Positions 8,533-15,219 of a stretch of 16,956 nucleotides of DNA are shown here, piece by piece. The position numbers and the translations under genes are program-made. This DNA comes from an uncultured Lachnospiraceae bacterium (GTDB lineage: Bacteria > Bacillota_A > Clostridia > Lachnospirales > Lachnospiraceae). The stretch covers positions 1-16,956 of the forward strand of contig CAJUMT010000061.1 of the NCBI GenBank assembly GCA_910587495.1, read 5' to 3'. A model generated the notes under the pieces. It did not search any database and had not been told where the DNA came from. It saw only the letters and a program-made list of their open reading frames with translations. Positions within the stretch are counted from its first letter, which is position 1; each line of letters opens with the position of its first letter.

Positions 8533-9324
8533 ATGATAGGCAAGATCAAGAGATTTATAACCTCCCCGGCCGGGACGCTTGCGGCATTTGCGCTGGCGGC
8601 GGTACTTCTCTTAGGTTCCAGTATCGGAGGGGCCAGGGCGGCGCTTACTTATTATTCTAACACTTACAGTTCCCGGGTGCGGATGGACGACATCGGCGTG
8701 AGCCTTTTAGAGAACGGGACGAAGATCTCCTGGCGCGATTATGACAGCAAGGGAGACGGTTCCTGGAATGAGGCGACCGGCGTGCTTCTGGAACATATGC
8801 TGCCGGAAGGCGAGCAGTTCAAGATCGGTAAGACTTATGAGGAGAAGCTTTCCGCGGCCAACAGCGGCACCATCAATCAGTACGTTCGTGTGAGCCTGTA
8901 TAAATACTGGCTGGATAAGGACGGAAACAAGGTGCAGGAGCTTGACCCGGATACGATCAAGGTGGAGCTTGATAATGCCGGGGACGGCGGCGTGTGGCTG
9001 GTAGACCAGGATGCGGCGACGCCGGAACGTACGGTGCTGTATCACAGTAAGCTTCTGGAAGCGGGGCAGGAGACGGTTCCGTTTACCAAGAGCCTGACAG
9101 TTGACAATGCCATCGTCACCGATGTGTCCCAGAAGACGGAGACGGTCAATAAAGACGGTAAGACATATACGAAGATTACGACGACGTATTCCTATAACGG
9201 CGCGCAGTTCTGTATGGAAGCTGTCGTGGACGCCGTACAGGAACATAACGCGGAAGATGCTATTTTGAGCGCCTGGGGCCGGGAAGTGACCATCAGCCCG
9301 GACGGTACGCTGAGTCTGAAGTAG
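8533..9324 (+). CDS. Second SipW-type signal protein, TasA-like (263 aa)
   Basis: Secreted protein that appears to be a longer relative of the gene before it. The signal peptide ends VLLLGSSIGGARAALTYYSN, closely matching the GSSIGSAWAYFTTYT of its neighbour. The mature part has alternating beta-like sequence (VRMDDIGVSLLENGTKISWR; NSGTINQYVRVSLYKYW), the latter resembling the tail of the TasA/camelysin core where residues follow an N-S-G element. No LPxTG or membrane tail. The GGAGGA at 8521-8526 serves the ATG at 8533, which directly follows the stop of the previous gene, so the two are likely made in step. Probable role: partner fibre subunit. The precise family would need a profile search. 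Confidence 0.75.
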   Translation: MIGKIKRFITSPAGTLAAFALAAVLLLGSSIGGARAALTYYSNTYSSRVRMDDIGVSLLENGTKISWRDYDSKGDGSWNEATGVLLEHMLPEGEQFKIGKTYEEKLSAANSGTINQYVRVSLYKYWLDKDGNKVQELDPDTIKVELDNAGDGGVWLVDQDAATPERTVLYHSKLLEAGQETVPFTKSLTVDNAIVTDVSQKTETVNKDGKTYTKITTTYSYNGAQFCMEAVVDAVQEHNAEDAILSAWGREVTISPDGTLSLK

Positions 9325-9337
9325 GAGGGGAGCGCAT

Positions 9338-10183
9338 ATGAAGAAGAAAATACTTGGTATGCTGGCGCTTACAGCCATGCTCGCCGCATCTACGATGACG
9401 GCCAGCGCCGAGACGATAGAAGGCGAGAAGGATTGGAGCGTTTCGTTTACAGATAAAAATAAAATGGTCAGTAATTTTACTACGGCTGATCTGAATGAGA
9501 TTGTTTCCGGCATGCAGCCGGGGGACGAGGCAATCTTTGAGATTGCCCTGACCAATAAGAACAGCAAGAAGACGGACTGGTATATGACCAACAAGGTGCT
9601 GTATTCTCTGGAGGACAGAAGTATCAACTCCAAGACCGGCGGCGGCGCATATACTTACAAGCTAACATATACGGATAAAGACGGTGAAGTAACGGTTCTT
9701 TTTGACAGCGACACGGTAGGCGGCGAGAAAGTGAGCCCTGCGGGCGAAGGTCTGCATGCGGCGACGGACGCGCTGGAAGATTTCTTCTATCTGGATACCT
9801 TAAGCAAAGGCCATAACGGGCAGATCAGCCTGACGGTAGCATTAGACGGCGAGACCCAGGGTAATGACTACCAGAATACGCTGGCGGATCTGCAGATGCA
9901 GTTCGCGGTGGAGATGTCGAGGAACAGGCCGACCACGCCCCCTTCGTCCCACAGAACCCCCCGGGATCCGGATCCGCAGCCGGGACAGCCGACGCCTACG
10001 CCGGAAGCAGAGCCGGGACGCGGCACTTCTGTCGTCATGACAGGCGATAATTCCAGGGTTGCGACCATGATCACGGTATCCTGCGTAAGCGGCGCTTTGC
10101 TTTTGATCCTTTCCCTGTATGGACTGGTGGAGCGCAGAGAGAAGGAGAAGGTAAAGGAGGCGAGGACGGATGAAATGTCTTAA
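9338..10183 (+). CDS. Surface protein with Pro-rich stalk and VMTGD/membrane tail
   Basis: Exported protein of 281 residues preceded by GGAGGGG. The signal peptide is ordinary (KKKILGMLALTAMLAASTMTASA), not SipW-type. Residues 25-195 form a beta-type domain (DWSVSFTDKNKMVSNFTTAD; MQPGDEAIFEIALTNKNSKK) that recalls the TasA-like folds nearby. A Pro/Thr-rich linker (about 196-230) leads to VVMTGDNS (232-239), a membrane segment (about 243-264) and a basic/acidic tail. This has the architecture of a sorting signal but with VMTGD in place of LPxTG; TGD-type variants such as PKTGD are seen in clostridial surface proteins. It may be a substrate for the class B sortase downstream, or simply stay in the membrane. 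Its end overlaps the next gene by 14 bases. Confidence 0.75.
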   Translation: MKKKILGMLALTAMLAASTMTASAETIEGEKDWSVSFTDKNKMVSNFTTADLNEIVSGMQPGDEAIFEIALTNKNSKKTDWYMTNKVLYSLEDRSINSKTGGGAYTYKLTYTDKDGEVTVLFDSDTVGGEKVSPAGEGLHAATDALEDFFYLDTLSKGHNGQISLTVALDGETQGNDYQNTLADLQMQFAVEMSRNRPTTPPSSHRTPRDPDPQPGQPTPTPEAEPGRGTSVVMTGDNSRVATMITVSCVSGALLLILSLYGLVERREKEKVKEARTDEMS

Positions 10184-11228
10184 AAGAATGTTTGCGGTTT
10201 TGCTTTCTCTGATCGTGGCAGGTTCCATGTGCGTACCTGCGCAGGCGGCGAACAGCAAGTATACTTATACGATACGTTTCCTCGTCGGCGCTCAGGGCAA
10301 ATTCGACGGCGTGCATAACGCCAACAGCGACGGTGATTTCTCCGGTGACGGCAAGGTCGTCACCTTCCAGCGGGAGGCCGGTTCGCGTGTGAATTTCGCC
10401 CAGAACATGGTGGCTCTGGACAACGGTGTGAAATATTATGTCAAGGGCATCCGCGAGAGCGGCAAGGATAACAATACGGTAAGCAACAGTTCTTTCGTTG
10501 TAGAGGGCGATATGGACTATGTGGTGGCCTACGGCGTGCTGGGTAATTCCGTGGCCTACACCATCAACTACCAGGACAGGAACGGCAACGCTTTAGCGCC
10601 CAGCGAGACTTATTACGGCAACGTAGGCGACCGTCCGGTCATTGCTTACTTATACATTCAGGGGTATCAGCCCCAGGCTTACAATCTGACCCGTACTTTA
10701 TCGGAGAATGCAGCCGATAACGTATTTACTTTCATCTATACGCGTGTCAGCCAGAACAACGGCGGAGGCGGCAGCGGAAGCAGCGGCGGAGATGACGATG
10801 ATGACGGCGGCGGCGCGGGAGCCGGAGGCGGCACAACCCCCGCACCGGGAACAACGACGCCTGCTCCGGGCGCAGGTGACGGCGGTGCAGGAGCCGGTGG
10901 AGACGGTACAGGCGCTGGCGGTGCAGGAGGCGCTGGAGAAGCGGGCGCAGGCGGCACAGGCGATGACGCGCAGGCAGGAGGCACCGGAGATGGTACGGAA
11001 GATACCGGTCCTCAGGAGATCGTAGACCTCGGCGATGAAGACGTGCCGTTGGCCAATATGGAAGGCGGCGAGGATGGCGAAACAGACGTAGACGCGTCAG
11101 ATTTCGCAGTTATGATGGCGCTGCCGTTCTCTGCGAAGGTCGGCATCGTTTCAGCCATTATCCTGCTGGCGGGAAGTATTGTATGGCTCTTCCTGGCAAA
11201 TAAGAAAAGGAAAAAAGCAAATGAATAA
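10170..11228 (+). CDS. MucBP-like surface protein with Gly-rich stalk and membrane tail
   Basis: Exported protein of 352 residues, translated from an ATG inside the previous gene (14-base overlap) with AAAGGAGG upstream. Signal peptide MKCLKRMFAVLLSLIVAGSM..AQA. Residues about 30-125 are an unassigned domain beginning YTYTIRFLVGAQGKFDG; residues about 129-195 (AYTINYQDRNGNALAPSETY, ending FTFIYTRV) match the MucBP pattern of mucin-binding surface proteins. A long Gly/Ala/Asp/Thr stalk (about 196-284) follows, then DLGDEDVPLAN (about 286-296), a membrane segment and basic KKRKK tail. There is no LPxTG. DE(D/E)xPLA sequences sit before membrane tails in other clostridial pilus-associated proteins and may mark a distinct retention or sorting signal. 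Mucin binding is only suggested by domain likeness. Confidence 0.78.
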   Translation: MKCLKRMFAVLLSLIVAGSMCVPAQAANSKYTYTIRFLVGAQGKFDGVHNANSDGDFSGDGKVVTFQREAGSRVNFAQNMVALDNGVKYYVKGIRESGKDNNTVSNSSFVVEGDMDYVVAYGVLGNSVAYTINYQDRNGNALAPSETYYGNVGDRPVIAYLYIQGYQPQAYNLTRTLSENAADNVFTFIYTRVSQNNGGGGSGSSGGDDDDDGGGAGAGGGTTPAPGTTTPAPGAGDGGAGAGGDGTGAGGAGGAGEAGAGGTGDDAQAGGTGDGTEDTGPQEIVDLGDEDVPLANMEGGEDGETDVDASDFAVMMALPFSAKVGIVSAIILLAGSIVWLFLANKKRKKANE

Positions 11229-11772
11229 TAGGACACTGTCAGAAGCACAGCGTCCCGCAGCAAAGGGAGGGAATTTTATTCCCGCCCTTTGTAATGTTGC
11301 AGGGACTTTGATATTATTAACCGTGATTGCCTCCTGCCTGCCGATGACGATCCCCCGTTTTATGGGATATGAACTCTACAATGTGGTCAGCGGCAGCATG
11401 GAGCCGGAGATTCCCATAGGAAGCGTGGTCTATGTGGAAAGTGTCGATCCCGTGGACGTGCAGGAAGGGGATGTGATCGCCTTCCAGAGCGGCGATTCGG
11501 TTGTCGTCCACCGGGCGCTGGAGAATCACAGCGTGGAAGGCGTATTTGTCACCAAGGGCGACGCCAACGAAGGGGAAGATTTTAACGATGTGCCTTACTC
11601 TGACCTGATCGGCAGGGTGAGCAGGCACTATCCCATGCTGGGCGCGCTGATGGAGATCTATACCAGCAATGTGGGTAAAGTATATGTGGTATGCTTTGCC
11701 GCCTGCGGTGCGATGCTCAACATGCTCGCCGGAAGACTGAGAGAACGGAGGAAACAGCATCGAGCGAAATAA
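11221..11772 (+). CDS. sipW: SipW-like (ER-type) signal peptidase I
   Basis: Membrane protease that removes signal peptides, most likely from the two SipW-type precursors encoded upstream. The ATG at 11221 (183 residues) overlaps the previous gene by 8 bases, with AAAAGG ahead; the in-frame upstream extension lies in the preceding gene. Catalytic Ser S59 in SGSMEPEIPIGS, catalytic His H97 in DSVVVHRALE where bacterial LepB-type enzymes have Lys, and Asp D114 in TKGDANEGEDF define the ER/SipW group. Hydrophobic segments lie about 20-42 and near the C-terminus (about 147-170). All three residues are intact, unlike the SipA pilus chaperones of Streptococcus pyogenes, which are known to have lost catalytic residues. 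It closes the tight operon; its stop codon lies in a large hairpin. Confidence 0.92.
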   Translation: MNNRTLSEAQRPAAKGGNFIPALCNVAGTLILLTVIASCLPMTIPRFMGYELYNVVSGSMEPEIPIGSVVYVESVDPVDVQEGDVIAFQSGDSVVVHRALENHSVEGVFVTKGDANEGEDFNDVPYSDLIGRVSRHYPMLGALMEIYTSNVGKVYVVCFAACGAMLNMLAGRLRERRKQHRAK

Positions 11773-11835
11773 TGCCTGGAAGGGTTTGCGACTGCGTGAG
11801 CGGTCGGAAGCCCTTCCAGTCATGGGGCATTATTT
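11767..11835 (+). other. Long imperfect hairpin over the sipW stop codon
   Basis: AAATAATGCC (11767-11776) pairs with GGCATTATTT (11826-11835), TGGAAGGG (11777-11784) with CCCTTCCA (11811-11818), and an inner GACTGC/GCGGTC closes a GTGA loop; a 7-base bulge lies at 11819-11825. The total is about 24 pairs. Only GTCTTG follows, so a U-tract is lacking. It could slow transcription, protect the upstream mRNA 3' end or be a processing site, lowering srtB relative to the operon. Which of these applies cannot be read from the sequence. Confidence 0.7.
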
Positions 11836-11866
11836 GTCTTGATGCGGAACTATAATAGGAGGCGTA

Positions 11867-12625
11867 ATGGGTAGGAAAATCAGACGTATCATTATGCTGC
11901 TTTTGCTTTTGATCTGCCTTGGCTCCGCAGGCACGGCGGCATATACAATTATCCAGTACAGAGCCAGTGAAAAACTTTACAGCGAGACGTCGAACCAGTA
12001 CACGGTTCAGGCGACGGAGACGCCGGAAGCGTCTGCGGAAGAAGCAGACGAAAACAAGCCGCCGATTACGGTGGACTTTGACGCTCTTCGCCAGGTAAAC
12101 GAAGACGTGGCAGGCTGGATCTACTGCGAGGGGACGGTCATCAATTACCCCGTTGTGCAGGGCGAGGATAATGATTTTTACCTGCACCGGGCTTATGATA
12201 AGACTTACAGCTCTCCCGGTTCAATCTTTGCGGACGCCAACAACCAGGCGGATTTTGCCGACGCCAATACGATCCTCTACGGACACCATATGAAGAACGG
12301 TTCCATGTTCGCCGGCCTGTCCGACTGGGCAGATCAGGCATATTACGAGGAACATCCCGTCATGTGGCTCCTGACGCCGGAGCAGAACTATAAGATCGAA
12401 CTCTTCTCCGGCTATACGGCTGTGGCCGGATCGGACGTGTACACGATCTTTCCGGAAGCAGGGGATGAACTTAATACATACTTAAAAGGCGCCTTGGCAA
12501 ACTCTGACTTCCGCGCCGACATAGAACTTAAAGAAGGAGACAGGTATGTGCTGCTCTCCACCTGCGCGTATGTATTCGAGAACGCCCGGTATGTGCTGCA
12601 TGGACGGCTTGTGGCGGTGGAATGA
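11867..12625 (+). CDS. srtB: Class B sortase
   Basis: Membrane-anchored transpeptidase of 252 residues. N-terminal signal anchor (RRIIMLLLLLICLGSAGTAAY), then a catalytic domain beginning near VNEDVAGWIYCEGTVINYPV, typical of class B. Catalytic His H140 in LYGHHMKNGSMF, Cys C233 in LLSTCAYVFENA, Arg R241 in ARYVLHGR. No C-terminal membrane segment, unlike the class C enzyme. An AGGAGG at 11857-11862 precedes the ATG by only 4 bases. In clostridia and streptococci, class B enzymes anchor proteins to the wall or, in some group A streptococcal pili, polymerise pilin; here it may attach the pilus base or the proteins with unusual tails. The substrate is not shown by the sequence. It is set off from sipW by 94 bases holding the hairpin. 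Confidence 0.93.
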   Translation: MGRKIRRIIMLLLLLICLGSAGTAAYTIIQYRASEKLYSETSNQYTVQATETPEASAEEADENKPPITVDFDALRQVNEDVAGWIYCEGTVINYPVVQGEDNDFYLHRAYDKTYSSPGSIFADANNQADFADANTILYGHHMKNGSMFAGLSDWADQAYYEEHPVMWLLTPEQNYKIELFSGYTAVAGSDVYTIFPEAGDELNTYLKGALANSDFRADIELKEGDRYVLLSTCAYVFENARYVLHGRLVAVE

Positions 12626-12634
12626 TGAGAACAT

Positions 12635-12672
12635 AAAAAAGCATCCTCGCTCTTAAGTGGGGATGCTCTTTT
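12635..12672. terminator. Bidirectional intrinsic terminator, end of surface locus
   Basis: AGCATCC (12640-12646) pairs with GGATGCT (12661-12667), loop of 14, with A6 before it (12635-12640) and CTTTT after it. It ends the srtB transcript and, read the other way, can end the convergent gene on the minus strand, whose stop is at 12722. Confidence 0.88.
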
Positions 12673-12721
12673 CTAATCCTAATCCTGCCCCTGTTCTAAT
12701 GCAGGTCAGCGTGGTTCAGTG

Positions 12722-13630
12722 TCATAGCCCATATTTCTTATACAAACTATTTCTGAAGTTCTTATCCTGTATGGCCTTTTCAAGGTCATTTGACCTTTTT
12801 TCAGCGACCAGTTTTGAATATAGCTTGTTCACGCGGTCTTCTCCTTCTTCGCGCCCCTTTTCACGCCCTTCTTCACGTCCTATCTCGACTCCATCCTGAT
12901 AAATCATTTCGCCTAAAACTGTCATATGCATCAACTCCTTAATCTCTTTTAATTCGGTTGCGGTGAGAAATTTCATGGCGAGCGTATAAAGCGCCGCCTC
13001 CACACGCATCAGGTCATCTTTTTCTACATGCCCGCGCATTCCTTTGAGCAGCGTTACGGCGCGGGAAATACGCTCCTTCTGGGATATTTTGCCGCCCCGC
13101 AGAGGAATCAGTATCAGCTGCAGCAAGTCGGCGCGGTTCAGAAATCCTTTCTGCCGTTTGCGCTCCAAAACCCGCAGAATCCGGTCGGCGTCCCTGGCTT
13201 TCAGGCGGAGTACTTTGACATTGTATGTATTGATCCCTTCGCTCAGGCGGCTTTTCAGAACCTTGACTTTGGAACTGCAGATGACGCAGGTTGTCACCGG
13301 AACTTTGTAGGTGTAACTGATGATCGCTTCATAGACGCGGAATCTTCGGAGATCCTCTGTCTTGATGCTGTCGCTCTCAAATTCCGCATGCAGCCAGCTT
13401 CTGTCCTCCATCTCATAGTTGAAATCCTGCATAAAGTCCTTCGGGTTCAGATATACCTGCTCCGTGGGCGCGACGCGGCGCATTTTTTCTTTGACCCCAA
13501 GCAATGGCAGAAGCTCTTCCCCAAAGAGCTGCGCCGCTTCCTTTAGAACCCGATCCTCCAAAGGCTGATCTTTGGCCTGTGCCTTCAAATCAGCTTTTGC
13601 AGGCTTTGTTTCTTTTTCCTGTTTCCCCAT
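12722..13630 (-). CDS. Rpn/PD-(D/E)XK nuclease-like protein
   Basis: A 302-residue cytoplasmic protein with AGGAGG (13635-13640, minus strand) before its ATG. Residues 1-30 are charged (Lys/Glu/Ala-rich). The middle part carries NPKDFMQDFNYEMEDRSW then LHAEFESDS (80-88), resembling the D...ExQ core of Rpn-type recombination-promoting nuclease/transposase-like proteins: D69 and E83 are candidates, with E85 in the place of the usual Gln or Lys. Residues 90-150 include a VTTCVICSSKVKVLK strand region. The tail holds EIGREEGREKGREEGEDRVN, the charged EGRxEGR repeat common in this family, likely helical or coiled. It is transcribed against the surface locus and is probably not part of it. Activity of this divergent core is uncertain. 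Confidence 0.65.
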   Translation of the reverse strand: MGKQEKETKPAKADLKAQAKDQPLEDRVLKEAAQLFGEELLPLLGVKEKMRRVAPTEQVYLNPKDFMQDFNYEMEDRSWLHAEFESDSIKTEDLRRFRVYEAIISYTYKVPVTTCVICSSKVKVLKSRLSEGINTYNVKVLRLKARDADRILRVLERKRQKGFLNRADLLQLILIPLRGGKISQKERISRAVTLLKGMRGHVEKDDLMRVEAALYTLAMKFLTATELKEIKELMHMTVLGEMIYQDGVEIGREEGREKGREEGEDRVNKLYSKLVAEKRSNDLEKAIQDKNFRNSLYKKYGL

Positions 13631-13905
13631 ATGTCCTCCTTTTTAAGAATATCATATGAGGGACTGTCTTTATTATAAAGTTTTTTGTATGGCGGGGCAA
13701 CCAGTTCTTCATGATTTAACAAATATTTTTAAATATTGCCGCCCTGCCGCGCACCAATACCTATTCTGCTAAACAACCAATCAATCAAACCATTTTGTAT
13801 TGTGGATTTTTGCCTGATCACAGGCCAGGAATAAGCGGAAAATGAAATCTCCGCTGAAAATAGATCGACAATCCCTCATTCGGATTAAAAAAATTTCTGT
13901 AAACA
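13631..13905. other. AT-rich non-coding gap with inverted repeats
   Basis: No convincing gene on either strand. Visible elements: AATATTT (13722-13728) and AAATATT (13731-13737); GCCTG/CAGGC around ATCA (13812-13825); AGCGGA/TCCGCT near 13836-13857. Read from the minus-strand promoter at 13911-13939, this would be a leader of about 270 bases for the Rpn-like gene. The hairpins could act in it, but no known regulatory RNA was recognised. Confidence 0.5.
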
Positions 13906-13910
13906 TGTGT

Positions 13911-13939
13911 AGTATAGCACATGGCTGCTTTTTATGCAA
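13911..13939 (-). promoter_or_regulatory. Sigma-A-type promoter, minus strand, toward the Rpn-like gene
   Basis: On the minus strand TTGCAT (13934-13939) and TATACT (13911-13916) are separated by exactly 17 bases, with TG one base before the -10 (extended -10). It points toward the Rpn-like gene 280 bases away. The -35 overlaps the end of the antitoxin-like remnant. Confidence 0.6.
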
Positions 13940-14057
13940 TTCCTTTCATTAACCAGTCATAATTGTCTTTGTTTCCCATAACATAAATATTTTCCATAAG
14001 ATTGTTAAAGGATTCTTCTTTTGCAAGATTGACCGTATATTGACAAATTCTTCTAAA
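13932..14057 (-). pseudogene. Remnant resembling the C-terminal half of a YefM/Phd antitoxin
   Basis: The minus strand has an open stretch of about 41 codons ending at TAA 13932-13934 and limited upstream by a stop at 14058-14060, without start codon or ribosome site at its head. Its product contains VNLAKEESFNNLMENIYVMG followed by NKDNYDWLMKGIA, which resembles the segment xxxYNxLMExxYxxxxxxNxxxLMxxI of YefM/Phd antitoxins. The DNA-binding N-terminal half is absent and no toxin follows, so this looks like a decayed piece of a toxin-antitoxin pair. It may also be a chance match, as the segment is short. Confidence 0.45.
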
Positions 14058-14068
14058 TTAAGTACAAT
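14040..14068 (+). promoter_or_regulatory. Sigma-A-type promoter for the sce7726-like gene
   Basis: TTGACA (14040-14045), a 17-base spacer and TACAAT (14063-14068) form a near-consensus promoter. The expected start near 14075 leaves a leader of about 55 bases before the GTG at 14131, and the element overlaps the upstream end of the antitoxin-like remnant. Confidence 0.75.
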
Positions 14069-14130
14069 TTATTTGGTTCTCATATCTAGGTGTTTTTCTT
14101 GGCATTACATTGTGGTTGGAGGTGCTTTGA

Positions 14131-14970
14131 GTGGATATTTCAAATTCGATACTACTAAATCGCTTTTTTACTCGAAACACCTTTAAGCAAATAATAGATG
14201 ATGGGGAAAGTCCGGCATACATGGCAGCGATATGTAGGTATATAGTTGATTACTCGTGTAAAACCAACCAAGAATGTATCAGTGAAATTTACCAGTACCT
14301 TAAAAGTGAATATCAAAATGAGTATTATTATAAAAACACTCTGCTAAATAAACTTTTACTTGGCGTCCATAGCCCGCGTACTACAACAGCACTGACGGAA
14401 GTCCCTGTTGGAAACTCTAAAGCTGATTTTATTTTAATAAATGGAAAGGCTATTGTTTATGAGATAAAAACTGCATTGGATAATTTTGATCGACTGGACG
14501 GCCAGATAGAAGATTACTATAAGGCTTTTTCCAGGGTAGTCGTAGTTACATCAGAAAAGAATTATAATGATGTGCATCAAAAGCTCAGAGATTCTCCCGT
14601 AGGGATTTGCTTATTAACCAAAAAGGGGACACTGAGTGTTCGCAAAGAACCAATTGAATACTGTGGTACACTTTCTAAACCTATTATGTTTAAGATATTG
14701 CGTAAAAACGAATATGAGAAAATCATGATTAAATATTTTGGTTCATTACCGGATGTATCGCAGTTTGAATATTATAGGAAGTGTCAAACTTTATTTGAGT
14801 CATTATCAACAGATGTTGCTTACAAACTGTTTGTTCAAGCATTAAAATTGCGGATAAAAATCGATATTGTAGAGTATTCAAAAATCCCATACGAATTAAA
14901 GTTTTTGATATATTTTTCAAATTATAAGAAAAGTGACTATGCAAAATTAGATCACTTTTTAACTACATAG
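14131..14970 (+). CDS. sce7726-family protein, PD-(D/E)XK-nuclease-like
   Basis: A 279-residue protein beginning with GTG, supported by GGAGG at 14118-14122 with 8-base spacing. Its central part, TEVPVGNSKADFILINGK then IVYEIKTALDNFDRLDGQ, gives E90, D99 and E111-x-K113, the pattern of a PD-(D/E)XK nuclease fold (E, D and ExK), followed by a helix with Q125. The overall layout (short helical head, nuclease core, helical C-terminal part) agrees with the sce7726 family, named after a Sorangium gene and usually next to an sce7725 gene. The following reading frame starts exactly like sce7725 (see 14980). The function of the pair is not established; a defence or mobile-element role is a guess from the nuclease core and patchy surroundings. 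The AT-rich codon use contrasts with genes on either side. Confidence 0.78.
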   Translation: MDISNSILLNRFFTRNTFKQIIDDGESPAYMAAICRYIVDYSCKTNQECISEIYQYLKSEYQNEYYYKNTLLNKLLLGVHSPRTTTALTEVPVGNSKADFILINGKAIVYEIKTALDNFDRLDGQIEDYYKAFSRVVVVTSEKNYNDVHQKLRDSPVGICLLTKKGTLSVRKEPIEYCGTLSKPIMFKILRKNEYEKIMIKYFGSLPDVSQFEYYRKCQTLFESLSTDVAYKLFVQALKLRIKIDIVEYSKIPYELKFLIYFSNYKKSDYAKLDHFLTT

Positions 14971-14979
14971 GAGGATATT

Positions 14980-15093
14980 ATGTATTTTCCGATTTTGCGC
15001 GGTCGCCAATTTGAGCTTTTAGCCCTTCGTGAGTGTGTAGCAGTCAATGTATACGATATAGAAAAATTACAATATACTTCGAAAAAGGTGTGA
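14980..15093 (+). pseudogene. Truncated sce7725-family gene (first ~25-37 codons only)
   Basis: Ten bases after the sce7726-like gene, with GGAGG just before it, an ATG opens MYFPILRGRQFELLALREC, which is the characteristic N-terminus of sce7725-family proteins (about 300 residues when complete). The reading frame ends at 15093 after only 37 codons, and likeness to the family is lost after about 20. A second frame (through about 15145) encodes EFPGLKVQMVFIIDSSA, which might be another leftover. An internal deletion or recombination probably removed most of the gene. Confidence 0.7.
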
Positions 15094-15166
15094 ATTTCCA
15101 GGTTTAAAAGTACAGATGGTCTTTATCATTGATTCGTCTGCTTAAATATCCAGATAAATTTCCGCA

Positions 15167-15195
15167 TTGCCAAACGGGGAAAAATGGTGTAAGAT
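15167..15195 (+). promoter_or_regulatory. Possible promoter for the EamA transporter
   Basis: TTGCCA (15167-15172) and TAAGAT (about 15190-15195) have a spacer of 17-18 bases, followed about 10 bases later by the AGGAGG that serves the ATG at 15220. The expected start of transcription would lie within or just before that ribosome site, which makes this tentative. Confidence 0.35.
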
Positions 15196-15219
15196 GCATT
15201 GGCAGGAGGAAGAGATAAA

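Noticed and set aside
8707..9633. A 308-codon open frame on the minus strand
   Set aside because: It lies opposite two well-supported genes of the operon, has no ribosome site and resembles no family; it is a by-product of GC-rich codon use.
11317..11823. A 168-codon minus-strand frame opposite the signal peptidase
   Set aside because: The plus-strand gene has an intact catalytic set; the opposing frame has no family likeness or start signal.
11851..11856. TATAAT just before srtB, as a promoter
   Set aside because: It sits 10 bases before the start codon and abuts the ribosome site; there is no -35 at proper distance.
13028..13546. A 172-codon plus-strand frame opposite the Rpn-like gene
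   Set aside because: The minus-strand gene has a perfect ribosome site, a promoter and recognisable family features; this frame has none.
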